64,000 nt of DNA from Nannochloris sp. 'desiccata'. Lineage: Eukaryota; Chlorophyta; Trebouxiophyceae; Chlorellales; Chlorellaceae. The stretch is taken from NCBI GenBank assembly GCA_019044685.2, contig JAGTXX020000009.1:1550001-1614000 (forward strand), written 5' to 3'. Of the stretch, positions 21,969 through 33,936 are shown piece after piece. Position 1 is the stretch's first letter. Every line of letters starts with the position of its first letter. The notes beneath the pieces were generated by a model. It ran no database searches and was not told where the DNA came from. It saw nothing but the letters and a program-made list of their open reading frames with translations. Both the position numbers and the translations under genes were made by a program.

Positions 21969-22724
21969 ATGTCTAATTTGGTATCTTGCTTCGGCCGAGG
22001 CGCTGCCAAGAATGCACGCGCCCTTCAAGCACCGAGAACTGCTCATGCCCTCGCCAACAGCGGGAATGGGGCCAACGGGCACGACAGCAACGACACAAAT
22101 AAATTTGATGTTACTGCTGCCCTTCGTGTGAACAACGATAGCGACGATAATGACGTTCCCTCACTTAGAACCAAGCTTGAAAATGACATCCAAGCTCTAG
22201 AATGGGGCACCTTCGCCTCTAGTTCTTCAGCTACCCACAGTGGAAACTCCCGCCCTCAACGCACCACTTCTTTCTCTTCTACTTCGTCCTTGCGCTCAGA
22301 CACCGCTGCCCTAGCTGCCCGCATCGCCAACTCAATAGACTGTACCTTAGATCCGGGAACCCCGCGTTATTTAGCTTCTGCGATGGAAGATTCCACTCCA
22401 CAATGTCGGCTTATCGTCACTGCGCAACCTCCGTTTAGAGTCGTTCATGCCTCCCCGGCTTGGGAGTCTCTCACAGGCATGAAACGTGAACATACTGAAG
22501 GCCGTCCTGCATTGTCTGTGTTGCTCGCTGCCCAATCAACTCAGCTGGAAGGGGTAGATAACTTGATGGAGTCGTTGCACTTGCATTGCCGTGGGTGTGC
22601 TACGGTGACCTGTAGAGCCTCCAGTGGGAGTCCTTCGTCTTTCCCTGCAAAGGTGACGGTGAGCCCTTTGATTGATGCAAGTGGTGATATTTCACATATG
22701 CTGTGTGTAGTCAGACCTCTCTGA
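21969..22724 (+). CDS. PAS-domain protein
   Basis: A 251-residue single-exon protein. Residues 1-135 are low complexity (Ala, Ser, Asn), with a short predicted helix LRTKLENDIQALEWG. Residues ~145-250 form a PAS fold: CRLIVTAQPPFRVVHASPAW, ESLTGMKREHTEGRPALSVL, FPAKVTVSPLIDASGDISHM and a final CVVRPL. The LOV flavin motif (GRNCRFLQ) is absent, so it is not a blue-light LOV receptor, and no output domain is attached. It may be a sensor or a protein-interaction module. Ligand and partner are unknown. Confidence 0.7.
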   Translation: MSNLVSCFGRGAAKNARALQAPRTAHALANSGNGANGHDSNDTNKFDVTAALRVNNDSDDNDVPSLRTKLENDIQALEWGTFASSSSATHSGNSRPQRTTSFSSTSSLRSDTAALAARIANSIDCTLDPGTPRYLASAMEDSTPQCRLIVTAQPPFRVVHASPAWESLTGMKREHTEGRPALSVLLAAQSTQLEGVDNLMESLHLHCRGCATVTCRASSGSPSSFPAKVTVSPLIDASGDISHMLCVVRPL

Positions 22725-23126
22725 GGTCGTTGTGTAGAACATAAATTACAACGAAAAGGTTAGATAAATGCATATTTTCTCAGGGGCGGTTGCTCCAACA
22801 ATATAAAACCACTAAAATAATCATAGATGTTTAGTTTATATTTTCTATACAATTTATACCCCTTTTACTTATGTTTGAATGATCAATAATGATACGCATA
22901 TATAAAAAATCTTATTGAACTATCCATTTGATTCCCAGCTTTCCCAACTTCTTAAAAAAATAAATTCTTAATAATAATAAATTCCCTCTCTTTTTCTTCT
23001 TCATCCTCGTCTTGGCTTTGCTTTGCTGGCTCGCTTTTTTAAATGCTCCTCTGTGTTCCGTTACTATGCTCTTTAAGTTAGAAAATATAATACACGTACT
23101 CAAACCTGGAAATATGCATATATTCC
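22725..23126. other. convergent 3' flanks
   Basis: About 400 bp, very AT-rich. Nothing is recognised. Confidence 0.5.
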
Positions 23127-24742
23127 CTAGAAGCCCTCCTCTTTCACTACGACACTTGTTTGAATCTCCATCGCTGTTGGAGCACCAACGCCCCGACCCC
23201 CATGACCACGATCACCGGCTGCTCGGCCATTCTCTCCCCTGACATATTTAAACCGACTCCTATCGACTGCTTCCTCCCCCCATCCAACCATTTCAGGATC
23301 AGGCATATACATATTCATACTATCTTTATTCATTTTGGCCACCTCCCGTCGCGCCTCTTCGCTTTCCTTTGGCCACACGTGTATCTGCTCAAGCAACATG
23401 GTTGATCCATTCAACATCAACGCATCTTGTGCTGACTTTTCATTTCTTAATGATACCCACGCTAAATCACTATTCTCCCCTGAAATAGGCCTTTTTAGGA
23501 TCGATACACGAGGCACAGGCCCGCACAATGCAGCGAAATGAACTCGAATTATTGGATTTGTCGCTGTACGAGGGATTCCTTTTACTAGTACTGAACATTC
23601 AGATTTGGGGGTTGCTGCATAAAACGCTGCGTTATTGGGGTTAAGACTATTTGCTCTATTACGAAATTGTTCTACTTGTGAGTGATTTGCCCCGATCCTC
23701 CCCGCAGGTCGGCCGTTAATTGTAACCACTGATCGCTCCTGCTGCCTCACTCGTCGCTGTTTACCCTTCGTTATTGCGTGGTCTTGAATACCATGCGGTA
23801 ACTTATGTTTTCTTCTTTCCTTTTTATTATTATTCTTTCTAGTATTCGCTGAAATATCGTCCTTCATTGGGACACGCATTGTCAAAGACTGAAGTTGCTC
23901 TTCAGTGAACATTGGTTCTATGCTGGAACCATTACCTCCTCGTTTGCCCCATACGTGTCCACCTTCTCCAAAAGCAGCTGCTGCTGCTGCTGCGATTTCT
24001 TCTTGTTTCGTTTCAACTCCTTCCCCGTGCCCTTGCCCTGCATTAGCATACCAGTCCTTATTTGGACGGGATAGGACGAGGTCACTGCCCCCTCGGTGGT
24101 GGCGGCGTTCTTTTTCTTGAAATCCAGTTTTTCTATTATTTCTGTCAATATTTGGAAGGTTTACAGTGCTCCGAATGTGTCTGGTAGGCTCTGGGTAGTC
24201 TACATTGTAGAGTGCACTGTGGTTGTCTGTTGTCGCCTGGGCTGAGCGGCGGGACAGCAAAGAGTGAAAATTTGAGAATAACCTGTCGGGACAGAAAATA
24301 TACGCATGTTAACTGATTGAACTATAATTGTTTGACTTTTAAAGTGGAGCTCCATCTTTTCTAATAGCTTTCAACGTATCAATAATTTCACTCACCAATC
24401 AGAACAGTTGGTGGCGTCTTTGGGACCGAGAAATTCTACAAGACTTTTTTCTATGACCTGTCTAGTTGTTTTGTTACTTAACATCACGACTATATACTTT
24501 GACAGTGATACGTCATTGTATCCAGGTCCAAAGTAGCCTTGAAGGCGCTCCTGAACCGCATTTCCCAAGTAGATTCGATCAGATTCCGTCTCTATGTCAG
24601 GAAGCGAGAAATCCATGCCAGTGTTATCCAAATCCATATTCACGATTTGATTGAATTTTCGAAATAGTTTAGAGAACTGTCTGTGGAGCTTTGGCTGTTT
24701 GTGTGGGGAAGGCCTGTGCGTTGAATTCTTCAGGCCCCACAT
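23127..24742 (-). CDS. PWI-like (Nab2/ZC3H14-type) plus RRM RNA-binding protein
   Basis: Exons 24396-24742 and 23127-24282 are joined in phase 2 and give 500 aa. The N-terminal part (YLGNAVQERLQGYFGPGYND, then VVMLSNKTTRQVIEKSLVEF, then TNCSDWLFSNFHSLL) matches the PWI-like helical domain of Nab2/ZC3H14. The middle is basic and disordered, with an Ala8 run. An RRM follows near residue 370: SVLVKGIPRTATNPIIRVHF, PVPRVSILKRPI, LAWVSLRNEKSAQDAL. The tail is Gly/Arg-rich. No CCCH fingers are seen. A role in nuclear poly(A) RNA handling is inferred. The start may be the downstream ATG at 24637 (MDLDNTGMDF). Confidence 0.75.
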
Positions 24743-24911
24743 TTTGACGGTTTAAAATCCGAGGATGCTCGTAATTAGGGTATCTCTATGTATTCTGTGA
24801 TTTTTCAAGTGTAATTTTCAGTGTGCATTGCCCTGGTTATGCAATGGTGAACAATCATTGAACAGCATTAATTTATATTTGAACGTTCGAACTTTTACTT
24901 TGTGAACTGCA

Positions 24912-25697
24912 ATGGTGGTCGATCCAGCCTTAGCACCTGTCACAGAAACCTCATTTGGCATTGAATATTCAGTTCACGGTGCGTTTATACATCAGATCTT
25001 GAAATTAAGAATTCAAAAAATCCAACAGCTCACGGTTGTCGGCCGTCGCGGCTACTCATTCTTCTTTGTCTTTCAACAACCTTTCATCCCCTTTTTAGCT
25101 TGATGATTCTTTGCAGAATGCCCTAGAAGACATAGAGAGTATGTAGAAGCTGTTTTCCCAGGAGTAGATTTAGATGGCAAGTATAATTTATTTGTTCAAC
25201 AACCAACCCCTCGTTGTGGATTCATTGCCGCCTTTTATATTTTATCTCATCTCCTTAATTAATCACTAAATATCTTTAATATTCAAATGCCTACAGGTCT
25301 TCTTATTATCCCTACCTGTCAGCATTCTGAGGTCGATCTCGTCCAACGTGGCGAACGAGTAGAAAATGAGAAAGACCGACTTTTGGAACGGTTTATGGAA
25401 TTTGCCAAACACGTGTGCAGAACACTAGAGACATCAGGGTACTGGGCAGATTACGTCGACCCTTGTTCAGGACTGCCTATGATACATCGAGATACAGGCA
25501 GTGTGTATGGGGAAGTAGAAGCGCTGTGCACTTTATTGAGATATAAAACGCAAAATGCGGGGTGTTGCAAAATTATTTTGCATCCGAAATGGGGGTCTTC
25601 TGTGTACCCAGCGTCAATGTTTGCGAAAGCGCCGTTGGAAGTGGTGCATGCGGCTATGAAGGCAGCTGAAAAGGAGCTTGCTGAGGTACTGAATTAA
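24912..25697 (+). CDS. MMADHC: MMADHC (cblD) cobalamin trafficking protein
   Basis: Exons 24912-24978, 25117-25176 and 25297-25697 give 175 aa. Family motifs are FPGVDLDGLLIIPTCQHSEV, the long helix ERVENEKDRLLERFMEFAKH, SGYWADYVDPCSGLPM and NAGCCKIILHPKWGSSVYPA. MMADHC partitions cytosolic cobalamin between methionine synthase and mitochondrial methylmalonyl-CoA mutase. The mutase itself is encoded at 51.9-54.4 kb in this window. The protein is shorter than the human one and has no obvious presequence. Intron 2 is GC-AG (GATG|GCAAGT at 25177), and the nearest GT donor breaks the frame. It is divergent from the PWI/RRM gene, with only ~170 bp between starts. Confidence 0.9.
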
Positions 25698-25857
25698 AAG
25701 GGAAATTGTTTGCTTTAGAGAGAATTGTTTGGGCCCTGAGCGTTCAAAGCGTGAGCTCCTCCTGTAGAGATTGTGCAGGAAATTTTTTAGAAAATCGTAT
25801 TGACTTTTGAATCATCTATCTTATTTTTCATATATGTAACTATATTTTAATTTAAAA

Positions 25858-28243
25858 ATGTCAGCATTCGAAGAATTAGGTGTCGCACCAGAGCTGATTC
25901 GAGCAGTAGCTGAATTAGGATGGACGTAAGTAATAGAACAAATATTTTAAATGTATTGATTTAGCTAGTACCCAAAGATCTAAATTATATAATCCAAATT
26001 GCCCGAAACATGCATGCAGGCTTCCTACCCCCATTCAGGCAGAGGCAGTCCCTCTCATCCTCGGTGGCGGCGATGTGATGGCCGCTGCTGAAACAGGCAG
26101 TGGTAAAACAGGCGCATTCTCCCTCCCTGTCCTCCAAATTGTCCATGAAGCACTTGTAGAAAAGGAAAAGAAAAAGGGAATCTATGCATCAAGCAATCTA
26201 TCTTCAAAATCTTCAAAGATTAAAAAATGTGAACTGAATTCTGAAGATCGAGATGATGTGTTTGCCATCAGTGCAGATGGACTCACCTGTCAAGCCCGCT
26301 CAGAGCATTCCTGGGGTGGATGTCGTGCTACACTGGGTGCATTCGCGGGAAAAGTCTATTTTGAAGCGACTGTTAGAGACGAAGGCCTGTGTAGGCTAGG
26401 ATGGGCGACACTTGCCTCCTCTCTTGATGTGGGCACCGATAAAGGAAGTTTTGGGTATGGTGGTACCGGCAAGAAAAGCCATTCCAAGTCCTTTGAAGAT
26501 TATGGAGAGTCTTTTGGATTGAAAGATACGATTGGATGTTGGCTAGATTGCGATACTGGAGAGATTGGATTTTCTAAAAATGGAAAAATTTTAGGTGCCG
26601 CGTTTTTTTTACCGGGGGCCCTGCGTGGTCAACCACTATTTCCTGCAGTCTCTTTAAAAAATGCAGAATTAGTCTTAAATTTTGGGGAATCTGCAATGGC
26701 GTATCCACCTCCTGAGGGTTTTATTCCTCTTACAGCGGCGGCAGAAGGTGGAACGGCAACTTGGGCGCAAGTGCAAGCGGCCACCGCTACCGCTACCCCA
26801 GGCAGTAGAAAACCTCTTGCTGTGATTCTTGAACCAGCACGAGATTTAGCTGAACAAACATTTACAAATATAACAGATTTTGCTAAACATTTAGTGGAGC
26901 CTGGTGTGCGTGCCGAGCTCTTTGTTGGTGGAATATCTGCTGCTCAGCAAGTCAAGGCGCTAAAAGATGGGGTTGACTTGATTGTGGGCACTCCAGGGCG
27001 CGTTATTGACTTGATGGAACGTGGAGAATTGGCCGTAGATCAAGTTAAATTCTTTGTCCTTGATGAAGCAGATCGTTTACTCGACACAGGCAATCGAGAA
27101 GCTATCTTAAAACTTTTCCGCCGACTCCCTAAATCAGGCGCCGGTGCCGCTCGGCTTCAGGTTTTGTTGTTTTCTGCGACGTTGCACTCTCCAGAGATCC
27201 GCGCACTTGCAGCGCAGATCTGTGAAAATCCTGTTGTGGTGGATTTAAAGGGTAAAGATGCAGTTCCAGACACAGTAGACCATGTAGTAATAAAAGTTGA
27301 CCCGGTGGGAGATCGGACCTGGCTTCAATCAGAACCTCTAGTAGAAACAGATGGCATCCACAGCATTGATCCACCTCTAGAACCTACATCTTCATCTCCA
27401 GAAGCAATGTCAGAGGCGGTTAAAAGGCTAAAACCGAGGTTATTAGTGCGGTTATTGGATTCTTTACGTGCTGAGCAAGCGCTGGTTTTTTGTAGGACGA
27501 ATCATGATTGTGATACGTTGGAGAGATTTTTGAATAAAATGAGTGGATCTAGTAGTGCTTCAAACGCCAGAAAAAGTGCGACTTCCGGTCCTCAAGCAGC
27601 GTATAGCTGCATGGTGCTCGCTGGAGCGAGGACAATGGAAAAAAGAAGAGCTGCGTTATCGGCATTTAAAGAAGGCGAGGTGAGAATATTGATTTCAACA
27701 GACGTGGCAGCCCGTGGAATTGATATTCAAGGCTTACCTTTAGTAGTGAACATGACGTTGCCAGATAAATCTGAAGATTATGTGCATAGAGTAGGTCGTG
27801 TTGGTCGTGCTGATGCAATTGGGCTGGCAGTATCGCTGGTAGCTGGGGTACCAGAAAAAGTGTGGTACTGCACTCAAAAGGGGTTGAAACCATGGTTAAA
27901 TCCTGACAAAAGGAATACCCGGACAACTGATCAAGGAGGGCATACCATTTGGTATGATGAGCCTGCTTTGCTCACAGAAGTCGAGGCCAGGTTAGGTGGA
28001 AAAGAGGTGCCTGCTCTGGCTGCTGACCTGTCTTTACCCCCTGAGATCGCAGCACGCGTTTCAGGGGCTGATGGACAGGTGAAATATGGGCAAGATAAGG
28101 GCGGAGAAGCTGCTGCCTTTGCTAAAGAGGTTGCGGAAAGGGCAGCTGGATTTGCTCCAGCGGTGGCAGTGCTGGCGGAGATGGAACATGAAGCACAGTC
28201 TTCTTTCTTTCAATTGAAAAGAAAATGGAGTGCGATGCAATGA
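25858..28243 (+). CDS. DDX1: ATP-dependent RNA helicase DDX1
   Basis: Exons 25858-25925 and 26020-28243 give 763 aa, close to animal DDX1. The Q motif is split by the intron (LGWTLPTPIQAEAVPLI). Motif I is AAETGSGKTGAF near residue 47. Between motifs I and Ia lies the SPRY domain that defines DDX1 (SEHSWGGCRATLGAFAGKVY to LVLNFGESAMAYPPP). Motif II is VLDEADRLLD near residue 370, motif III SATLHSPE, motif V STDVAARGID and motif VI HRVGRVGRAD. In animals DDX1 is part of the RTCB tRNA ligase complex, which seals tRNA exons. The same role here is inference. Confidence 0.95.
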
Positions 28244-28420
28244 TCACTTTGAAATATACTGTTTAACTATTGATACTTGTACGTTATAAGACAATTGTGT
28301 TAATAAATACAGTAAAAGGCAAATACATACATTCAGTATAGATTTCATAGACATTGTAAGAATAAAATAATAAAGAACTTGATAATAATTAAACAGATTT
28401 CTCTTTTTTTTCTCGTTTCC

Positions 28421-29185
28421 CTATTCTTTCTTCGTCCCTTTCAGCACCACGCTATAAAATCCATCATCAAAACACACCTTTACATCTACAAATCCAACTC
28501 TAAGCATCATAGTCTTCATTATTTCCAATTCTTCAGGCATATCAAATTCTCGTACATGGTCCCAGACGTGCTGCTTTTCTTCATCTGTTAGACCCTGGTA
28601 TTGGCTAAATCTCTCTTCATACCATAACTGCATCGTCTCATTACGGGTACGGCTAGGGATATTATTATACACGTCAGCCCAAAGGAATAGAGAATTGGCA
28701 GACAGGCAGCGGTATATGTCTCTGAGAAGAGCTGGTTTTCCGTTTTCTTCACTGTTATCTAGGTGGTGGATGGTGTAGCTACTGTATATGATGTCGAATG
28801 TGTTGAGTTTGCAATGTTGCATGTATTCACGCATGTCTGCTTGGTGCCAGAATTGATTTTTGGTGGGGATGGCGAGGGCGGCATTAGATTTAGCGATAGC
28901 AAGAGCTTCGCCTGTAGAGTCCACGCCAGTAAACTGGTCTATTTGAGGGATGTTTCTGTTCGCAAGGGTGAGCAGTTGTGAGGGGAGCCAGCCGTCTCCT
29001 ACACCGATGTCCAGCACACGGAGGCCTTTTGCGTTCTTGTCAGTAGCATTGAAAGCTTCGAGTTCTTGGGCAAACGCCTCGACGATTTGTTGGTGATTTA
29101 GGTGGTTTAAATAGACTACTTTTTGGTACATGTTCCAGCTTTCACGGAAGACCTGGGTGATTTCCTCTCCGGTGTGGACAGTCAT
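28421..29185 (-). CDS. class I SAM-dependent methyltransferase
   Basis: Single exon, 254 aa. Motif I is RVLDIGVGDGWLPSQLL, followed by the acidic loop TGVDSTGEAL. A post-I region reads FDIIYSSYTIHHLDN and motif III RDIYRCLSANSLFLW. The fold is the Rossmann SAM-binding type (Methyltransf_25/12). The C-terminal third (FDMPEELEIMKTMMLRVGFV) resembles small-molecule methyltransferases. The substrate is not identifiable, and there is no targeting sequence. Confidence 0.85.
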   Translation of the reverse strand: MTVHTGEEITQVFRESWNMYQKVVYLNHLNHQQIVEAFAQELEAFNATDKNAKGLRVLDIGVGDGWLPSQLLTLANRNIPQIDQFTGVDSTGEALAIAKSNAALAIPTKNQFWHQADMREYMQHCKLNTFDIIYSSYTIHHLDNSEENGKPALLRDIYRCLSANSLFLWADVYNNIPSRTRNETMQLWYEERFSQYQGLTDEEKQHVWDHVREFDMPEELEIMKTMMLRVGFVDVKVCFDDGFYSVVLKGTKKE

Positions 29186-29737
29186 TCTGTGTTAATTTTG
29201 GATTAATTTGTTTGATTATGTTTTTCAGATGGAAGTAATCCAATTGAGATAGTTTGCAAAAAGAGAATTCCTTTTACGTTTCAAGCCAATTTTACAATTT
29301 TGAATCAATTTAATGCTTACTAAATACGGCTCTTTAGCTGCGGAAATGCGCTCAAGTAAGCTTCACAATCTTTTAGACTACCTGCCCCGCGACTACCGCC
29401 CAAGAAATTCTATTTGATTTCAATGCCCTCTTTCGTCTGTGGATTCTTTTGACGAGGCTTAATCAACTAATGCTGTTAACATCGGCTTTTGTTACAAATA
29501 TGTAAATTGCATGCGAAAACCAGCAAAAGCGAATTCGTTTTTCCTGGGCGGGTCGGCTCGAGCCACTAGCAAGAGCTCCCACCAGCTGGACTGTTCAACA
29601 TATATCCCGGAGTGTGATAAGTAAAATGCCTATGGAGAGATAAAATGGGTTAATTTGGTAACTTATATGATCTTACTTGCCCCAGCAGCTGCCGGAGGGG
29701 CATTTCCAAGTGCATCTGGGGGGCGCAAAATCACCAT
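29186..29737. other. intergenic
   Basis: About 550 bp between the methyltransferase start and the stop of the small secreted protein. No coding or RNA feature is recognised. Confidence 0.5.
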
Positions 29738-29962
29738 TCAATATTGAATAGCCGCCTCATCCTTTCCCTGATGCAAAACGACCTCGAAGTCACCAGCAAT
29801 GGCAAAAACAGAGGACTTAAGAGTATCCTGAACCTTAGTGTCATCCAAGTTGTCCATCATGGATGATGGTATGGTCAACAAGCATGCACTCTCCACTTGC
29901 GCGGCGGCAGTGGTCCAAGTTGCCACAAGGCAGAAAGCAACAACAAAAAGTGCAGCACGCAT
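29738..29962 (-). CDS. small secreted protein, unknown
   Basis: A 74-residue ORF with a classic signal peptide: MRAALFVVAFCLVATWTTAA, with likely cleavage after AAA/AQ. The mature part is ~53 residues (VESACLLTIPSSMMDNLDDT, VQDTLKSSVFAIAGDFEVVL) and ends EAAIQY. It has a single Cys, so no disulfide within the chain. No family is recognised. A missing downstream exon is possible because the region after the stop is non-coding for 550 bp. Confidence 0.5.
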   Translation of the reverse strand: MRAALFVVAFCLVATWTTAAAQVESACLLTIPSSMMDNLDDTKVQDTLKSSVFAIAGDFEVVLHQGKDEAAIQY

Positions 29963-30446
29963 GATTCCTTAACGCACAAGGGCCAGTAAAAGTATGTATA
30001 CCATAGGTAATTGCTTTTTCTGCAAGATTAGACCAGTTAATATGTTGTTGAAACTCTAGCTCTAGCAAGTGGGCAAGTGAGGGTAAGTGCATTTTATAGC
30101 CACATTTCAAATTTTGAATAAGGAATAACGGGCTTAAGCAAGCTTGGTCCACCCCAGGGGTCGGATCCGATACTGTTGCCCTTTATCCGAGTCGCCTTGC
30201 GGCTCCCAGAGTGAGTGAGCTACTGTTGGAGACTATGAAGTAGTTGTAAATATCTGTGGCAAAATCTGTGCCTTACATTCTTTTACTGCAATACATTGAA
30301 ATTGATCGCCCTGTCTATTGCTTTATAATTATAGGAAACATATGTATAGAATATTACAAGGATATCATAGATGAACTCAATCGGCATCATAAACTCATGT
30401 GCACCCGCTTAAAAGCAGCTATTGCGGGTCAAAAAGGAGCTCCTTC
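29963..30446. other. intergenic with a doubtful plus-strand exon
   Basis: About 480 bp. On the plus strand 30335-30450 is open after a TATAG acceptor (EYYKDIIDELNRHHKLM, then LKAAIAGQKGAPS and a stop). A GTGAGT donor lies at 30211. No upstream exon with an ATG could be joined, so it is left as a doubtful exon. Confidence 0.2.
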
Positions 30447-32088
30447 TTAACCAACCGGTACGGCAGATGTTTCCTCTGCTCCCGCAATTAAAGGTCTGAT
30501 AAATTTCTTCACACTACCGTCATTTGAGCTCACCAGCATCGCGTTCGGCTCAAATACTACATCACAGAGAGGTTCTATATGCATTTTAAGCTGTGATAGA
30601 GGCTCTAAAAATGTCATTTCTGTCCGAGGAAGCGCCGGAGCGATCACATTATTACCACCACCACCACCACCACCACCACCACCACCATAAGGGCTATTAC
30701 CCCGAACGCCTTCTCCATCAATATCCATACCATCAGACGTTCTACCGACACCACCAGAATTTATGCTATTTAAACCACCACCACCACCCCCGCTGTTGCT
30801 TTCCAACAGCCCAGCTCCGACCTCCCACAGCATGCCTTGACAATCCTGCCCTACGCTAGCCAACCGATACCTACCCTTTTCTAAAGACGAGGGAGAGGAA
30901 GTTTCTACATCCAAAGACGGTGCCCATGGATCGAATGCTACACCGGAAACCCACGATGTATGCCCTTGAAGATGGGCAACAAGCTGTCTTTTTTCAAAAT
31001 TATAAACCGCAACGAGGTCGTCTTCACCCCCTGCAGCTATTAATTTGCCGTCTTGACTCCACGAACAACACAATAACCCCCCATAATAAGCTTTAAAGCC
31101 AGAAATTAGCACCCCGCTCGGAATTTCTAAGACTCGTAACGTGCCATCTCGGCAAGCGAGGGCTATATGCTTGCCTGAAGGAGAGACGGCAGAAGCGGCA
31201 ATCCCATCGACAGCTGCACGGTGAAGTAGCTGTGCACTTGCTGCAGGGCGTAACGCAGAGTCATTGGATGTTCGTTCGAGTAAAAGGGTATCTGAGCTGT
31301 TTCCTATGATCTTTTGATGTAGATATACGCTGCCATCTGCGTGAACAGAGGTAAGAAAGGAGCCAGTGCTGCCGGGTAACCAAGAAACAGAAACACATCG
31401 GGATGGGGTTAAGTTGCCTTGTGCGTTAAAAACTACACTTGAAATCGGGCGAGAGTTTGTAGGTCCTGCTGCAAACTGAGCTGTTAAAGAAAGTGCTTTG
31501 ACTGCGAGGAGTTGTAAAAATATATTATAAATAAATAAATATAAAATAAAAAAGTACGAAAATTTGGGAGTAAAAAACCTTTGCAAAAAATCAATCATAG
31601 AAATCGATCAATTAATCAATCCTTACCTTCACCATTTGACATTCCAACAAGTAAATCATATTCATCAGCTGAATCGGGGGTAAAGCTGATGCTTGTGATG
31701 TACCCAGAAGGAAGTGGGGAGGCAGAGGCGGTGGAGCCTGCACCGGTGGTCTGATGAGGTTGTCTCAGCTCAATTTTTCTCAGAGGATCCTGAAAAGTTT
31801 AGAAAACAATATATATAAGATGGCATGTATTATATGGTATAATCAAAGATCCAATAGCACAGTTATTTGACTCACTCGTTCGTTTAATCCAGAGTTGTAG
31901 ATGAATAATGCCGTGTGCACGTTCCACAATACATAAGGACCTGCTGCTGGGCCATTCTTGACTTCTGCCAGAACTATTCTACTGCAGTGTTCAGCTGAGA
32001 AGCTGAGCAACGAGGGTAGACGTTCACAAAAATATGAAAATAACCCTTCAGGAGCATGTAATCCAGCTGGTTGGTTTTGAACAGCCAT
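30447..32088 (-). CDS. WDR20: WDR20/CreC-like WD40 protein
   Basis: Exons 31876-32088, 31627-31789 and 30447-31501 give 476 aa. WD40 signatures are YDLLVGMSNGEVKALSL, SVSWLPGSTGSFLTSVHADG, FKAYYGGLLCCSWSQDGKLI, AAGGEDDLVAVYNF and HTSWVSGVAFDPW. This is the WDR20/DMWD/CreC pattern, a scaffold and activator of USP12/USP46-type deubiquitinases. A disordered insert near residue 380 contains a run of 11 Gly. The last repeat (PLCDVVFEPNAMLVSSNDGS) closes the propeller. Confidence 0.9.
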
Positions 32089-32136
32089 GTCATTCAGCTA
32101 CTGCGACTTGGAATGTTACAAAAACCGTCATTGTTA

Positions 32137-32154
32137 ATATATATATATATATAT
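32137..32154. repeat. (AT)9 microsatellite
   Basis: Nine uninterrupted AT dinucleotides upstream of the WDR20 start codon. Confidence 0.9.
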
Positions 32155-32301
32155 GCGCAAAAAGCTCGAGTGTAGGCCATATCAGACAATAAAAGAAGAA
32201 AAAAGAAATCGACGGCCGAAACAACATTCAAAATTTATATACGATATACCAATTTTTAACCTATTAAATATGAAACCATACCATCATGAATTAAACCGAA
32301 A

Positions 32302-33936
32302 TTATCCCGCGCTCGCTAATGATACGCCAGGCCCTGCAAGAGAAGGGCACCCTGATCCTATAAATCCACCACCTTCACCGTCATCGACAAATCCTCCACC
32401 ACCGTTCCCATCCTCAACTTCTCCTTGACTCGCTTTACTCACAGCATCACAAGCAACCTCAACATCTGCAGTTCCAAGACCGTGTTCGACCATAGAAACT
32501 GCATCTTCAACAGCGAGGGTATTGTCTGCTTGCTGGGGGGCAAAAAAACCTGGACTACTGGCCGTTGGGCCTTGATTATTAAGATTTATATTGTTGTTAT
32601 TATTGTTAACATTTGTGCGTGGAACTTGCGCTGGTGGAGCCATTGGCGGTCGCCCTACACCACTCGGCGGTTTCTTTCTTTTCAAGCCTACGAATACCAA
32701 GGGACGATTGCCGCTGCTGCTGCTCTCTCCTGGTCGAGCGCTGAGAGAACCTGCTCTTCCAAAAGCTGCGCTAACAACGCTCTGAATTTGAAGAGGAGTT
32801 AGTCCATGTCCTGGAGTTAATAAAACACCGTTGCCCATACGCGAGGCTGGTGTAAGCATTGCCGTGACTGGAGCGGCAGCAGCAGCAGCAGTGGTAGCTT
32901 GTAGCTGGTGATTCTGGGCTTGGTAGTTAGTACTAGGTAATGGAGGTGCTGGCATATCAATAGCTTGTCTAATATCATCATCTACAGCTGCAGTTGCTAT
33001 GTCTAACGAACCACCACCAGCACCGTGGTCATCATCGTTGTGGTGGTGATGACTCGCAAGAGATGCTGCCGCACCATTACCTCCATTTCTATCATGCCCA
33101 CGATCTCCAGGAGGGGGTAAAGCATTAGCCGCAGCTGAAGAATACGAATCAGTGGGTTTGGCTGCAGCCGCAGCTGCTGCTGCGGCATTATTCGGTCTTG
33201 GGTTATTTCGCACAGTTGCCACAGCAACACTGGGCGTGGTGGCAGCCGTGGCAGCTGCTGCTGTGGCAGCGGCCGCAGCTCCAGGTGCATGTGAAATCGC
33301 CGTTGTAGAGTCGTCGGGCTCTATTCCACCACGCCCTCTACCCACATCATTCCTATTTCCAGAAGGTCCAGTTGCTCTACCTCTAAAAGCATTATTATTG
33401 GCTGCGCTATTTGCTGGCTGTGCAGTATTATTATCTTGGGAAGCAGCAGCAGGGGCAGATGCATTCAACGCAACAGCTGTGTTGTTGTTGTTGTTATCAG
33501 CACCACCAGCAGCATTACCACCACCAGTAGCAGTAGCAGGAATTCTAGGGCTGGTAGGCATGCCAGGAGCGGTGACGACAACTTGCACGGTACCTTCTGA
33601 TGAGCAGCGACGATTGAGTAAAGCTTGACCAATACTAGCACCTGCAATTGATGCAGTTCTACCAGGGCAGTGAAGGGTTGCTAATTGGGATTGCCTTCCA
33701 GTGGCGACTGTTAGAGCAGCGGCAGGTGGAGGGGCAGCAGGCGGGGGCATGCTCACATCATGGAGACCTGTAAGAGATTAAGAAGGGCAGCCGCGTAAAT
33801 ATATAGATTCTAAGTATCATAAACTATATTTTAGGGGTATGTTATCCAGAACCAGCTTACTTAGAGAAATTCCCGGAGAGCACTGTGAACCGCTTCGTCC
33901 CCATTCAACAGCCAACAAAGGCATTTCTGGCGTCAT
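32302..33936 (-). CDS. low-complexity Ala/Asn/Gly-rich protein, unknown
   Basis: Exon 1 (33861-33936) starts MTPEMPLLAVEWGRSGSQCS and joins in phase 1 to exon 2 (32302-33767), 513 aa in total. The protein is mostly disordered: runs of Ala, Asn, Gly and a short His run. Two less biased stretches stand out: MGNGVLLTPGHGLTPLQIQS followed by VVSAAFGRAG, and RPLVFVGLKRKKPPSGVGRP, which resembles an AT-hook or nuclear localisation signal. The tail is acidic and Gly-rich. A nuclear regulatory role is a guess. The open frame is long and the other frames are broken, so it is a real gene. Confidence 0.55.

Noticed and set aside
30256..30450. Possible small plus-strand gene ending AIAGQKGAPS
   Set aside because: No ATG-bearing upstream exon joins in the needed phase. 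Mentioned only as a doubtful exon in the gap.
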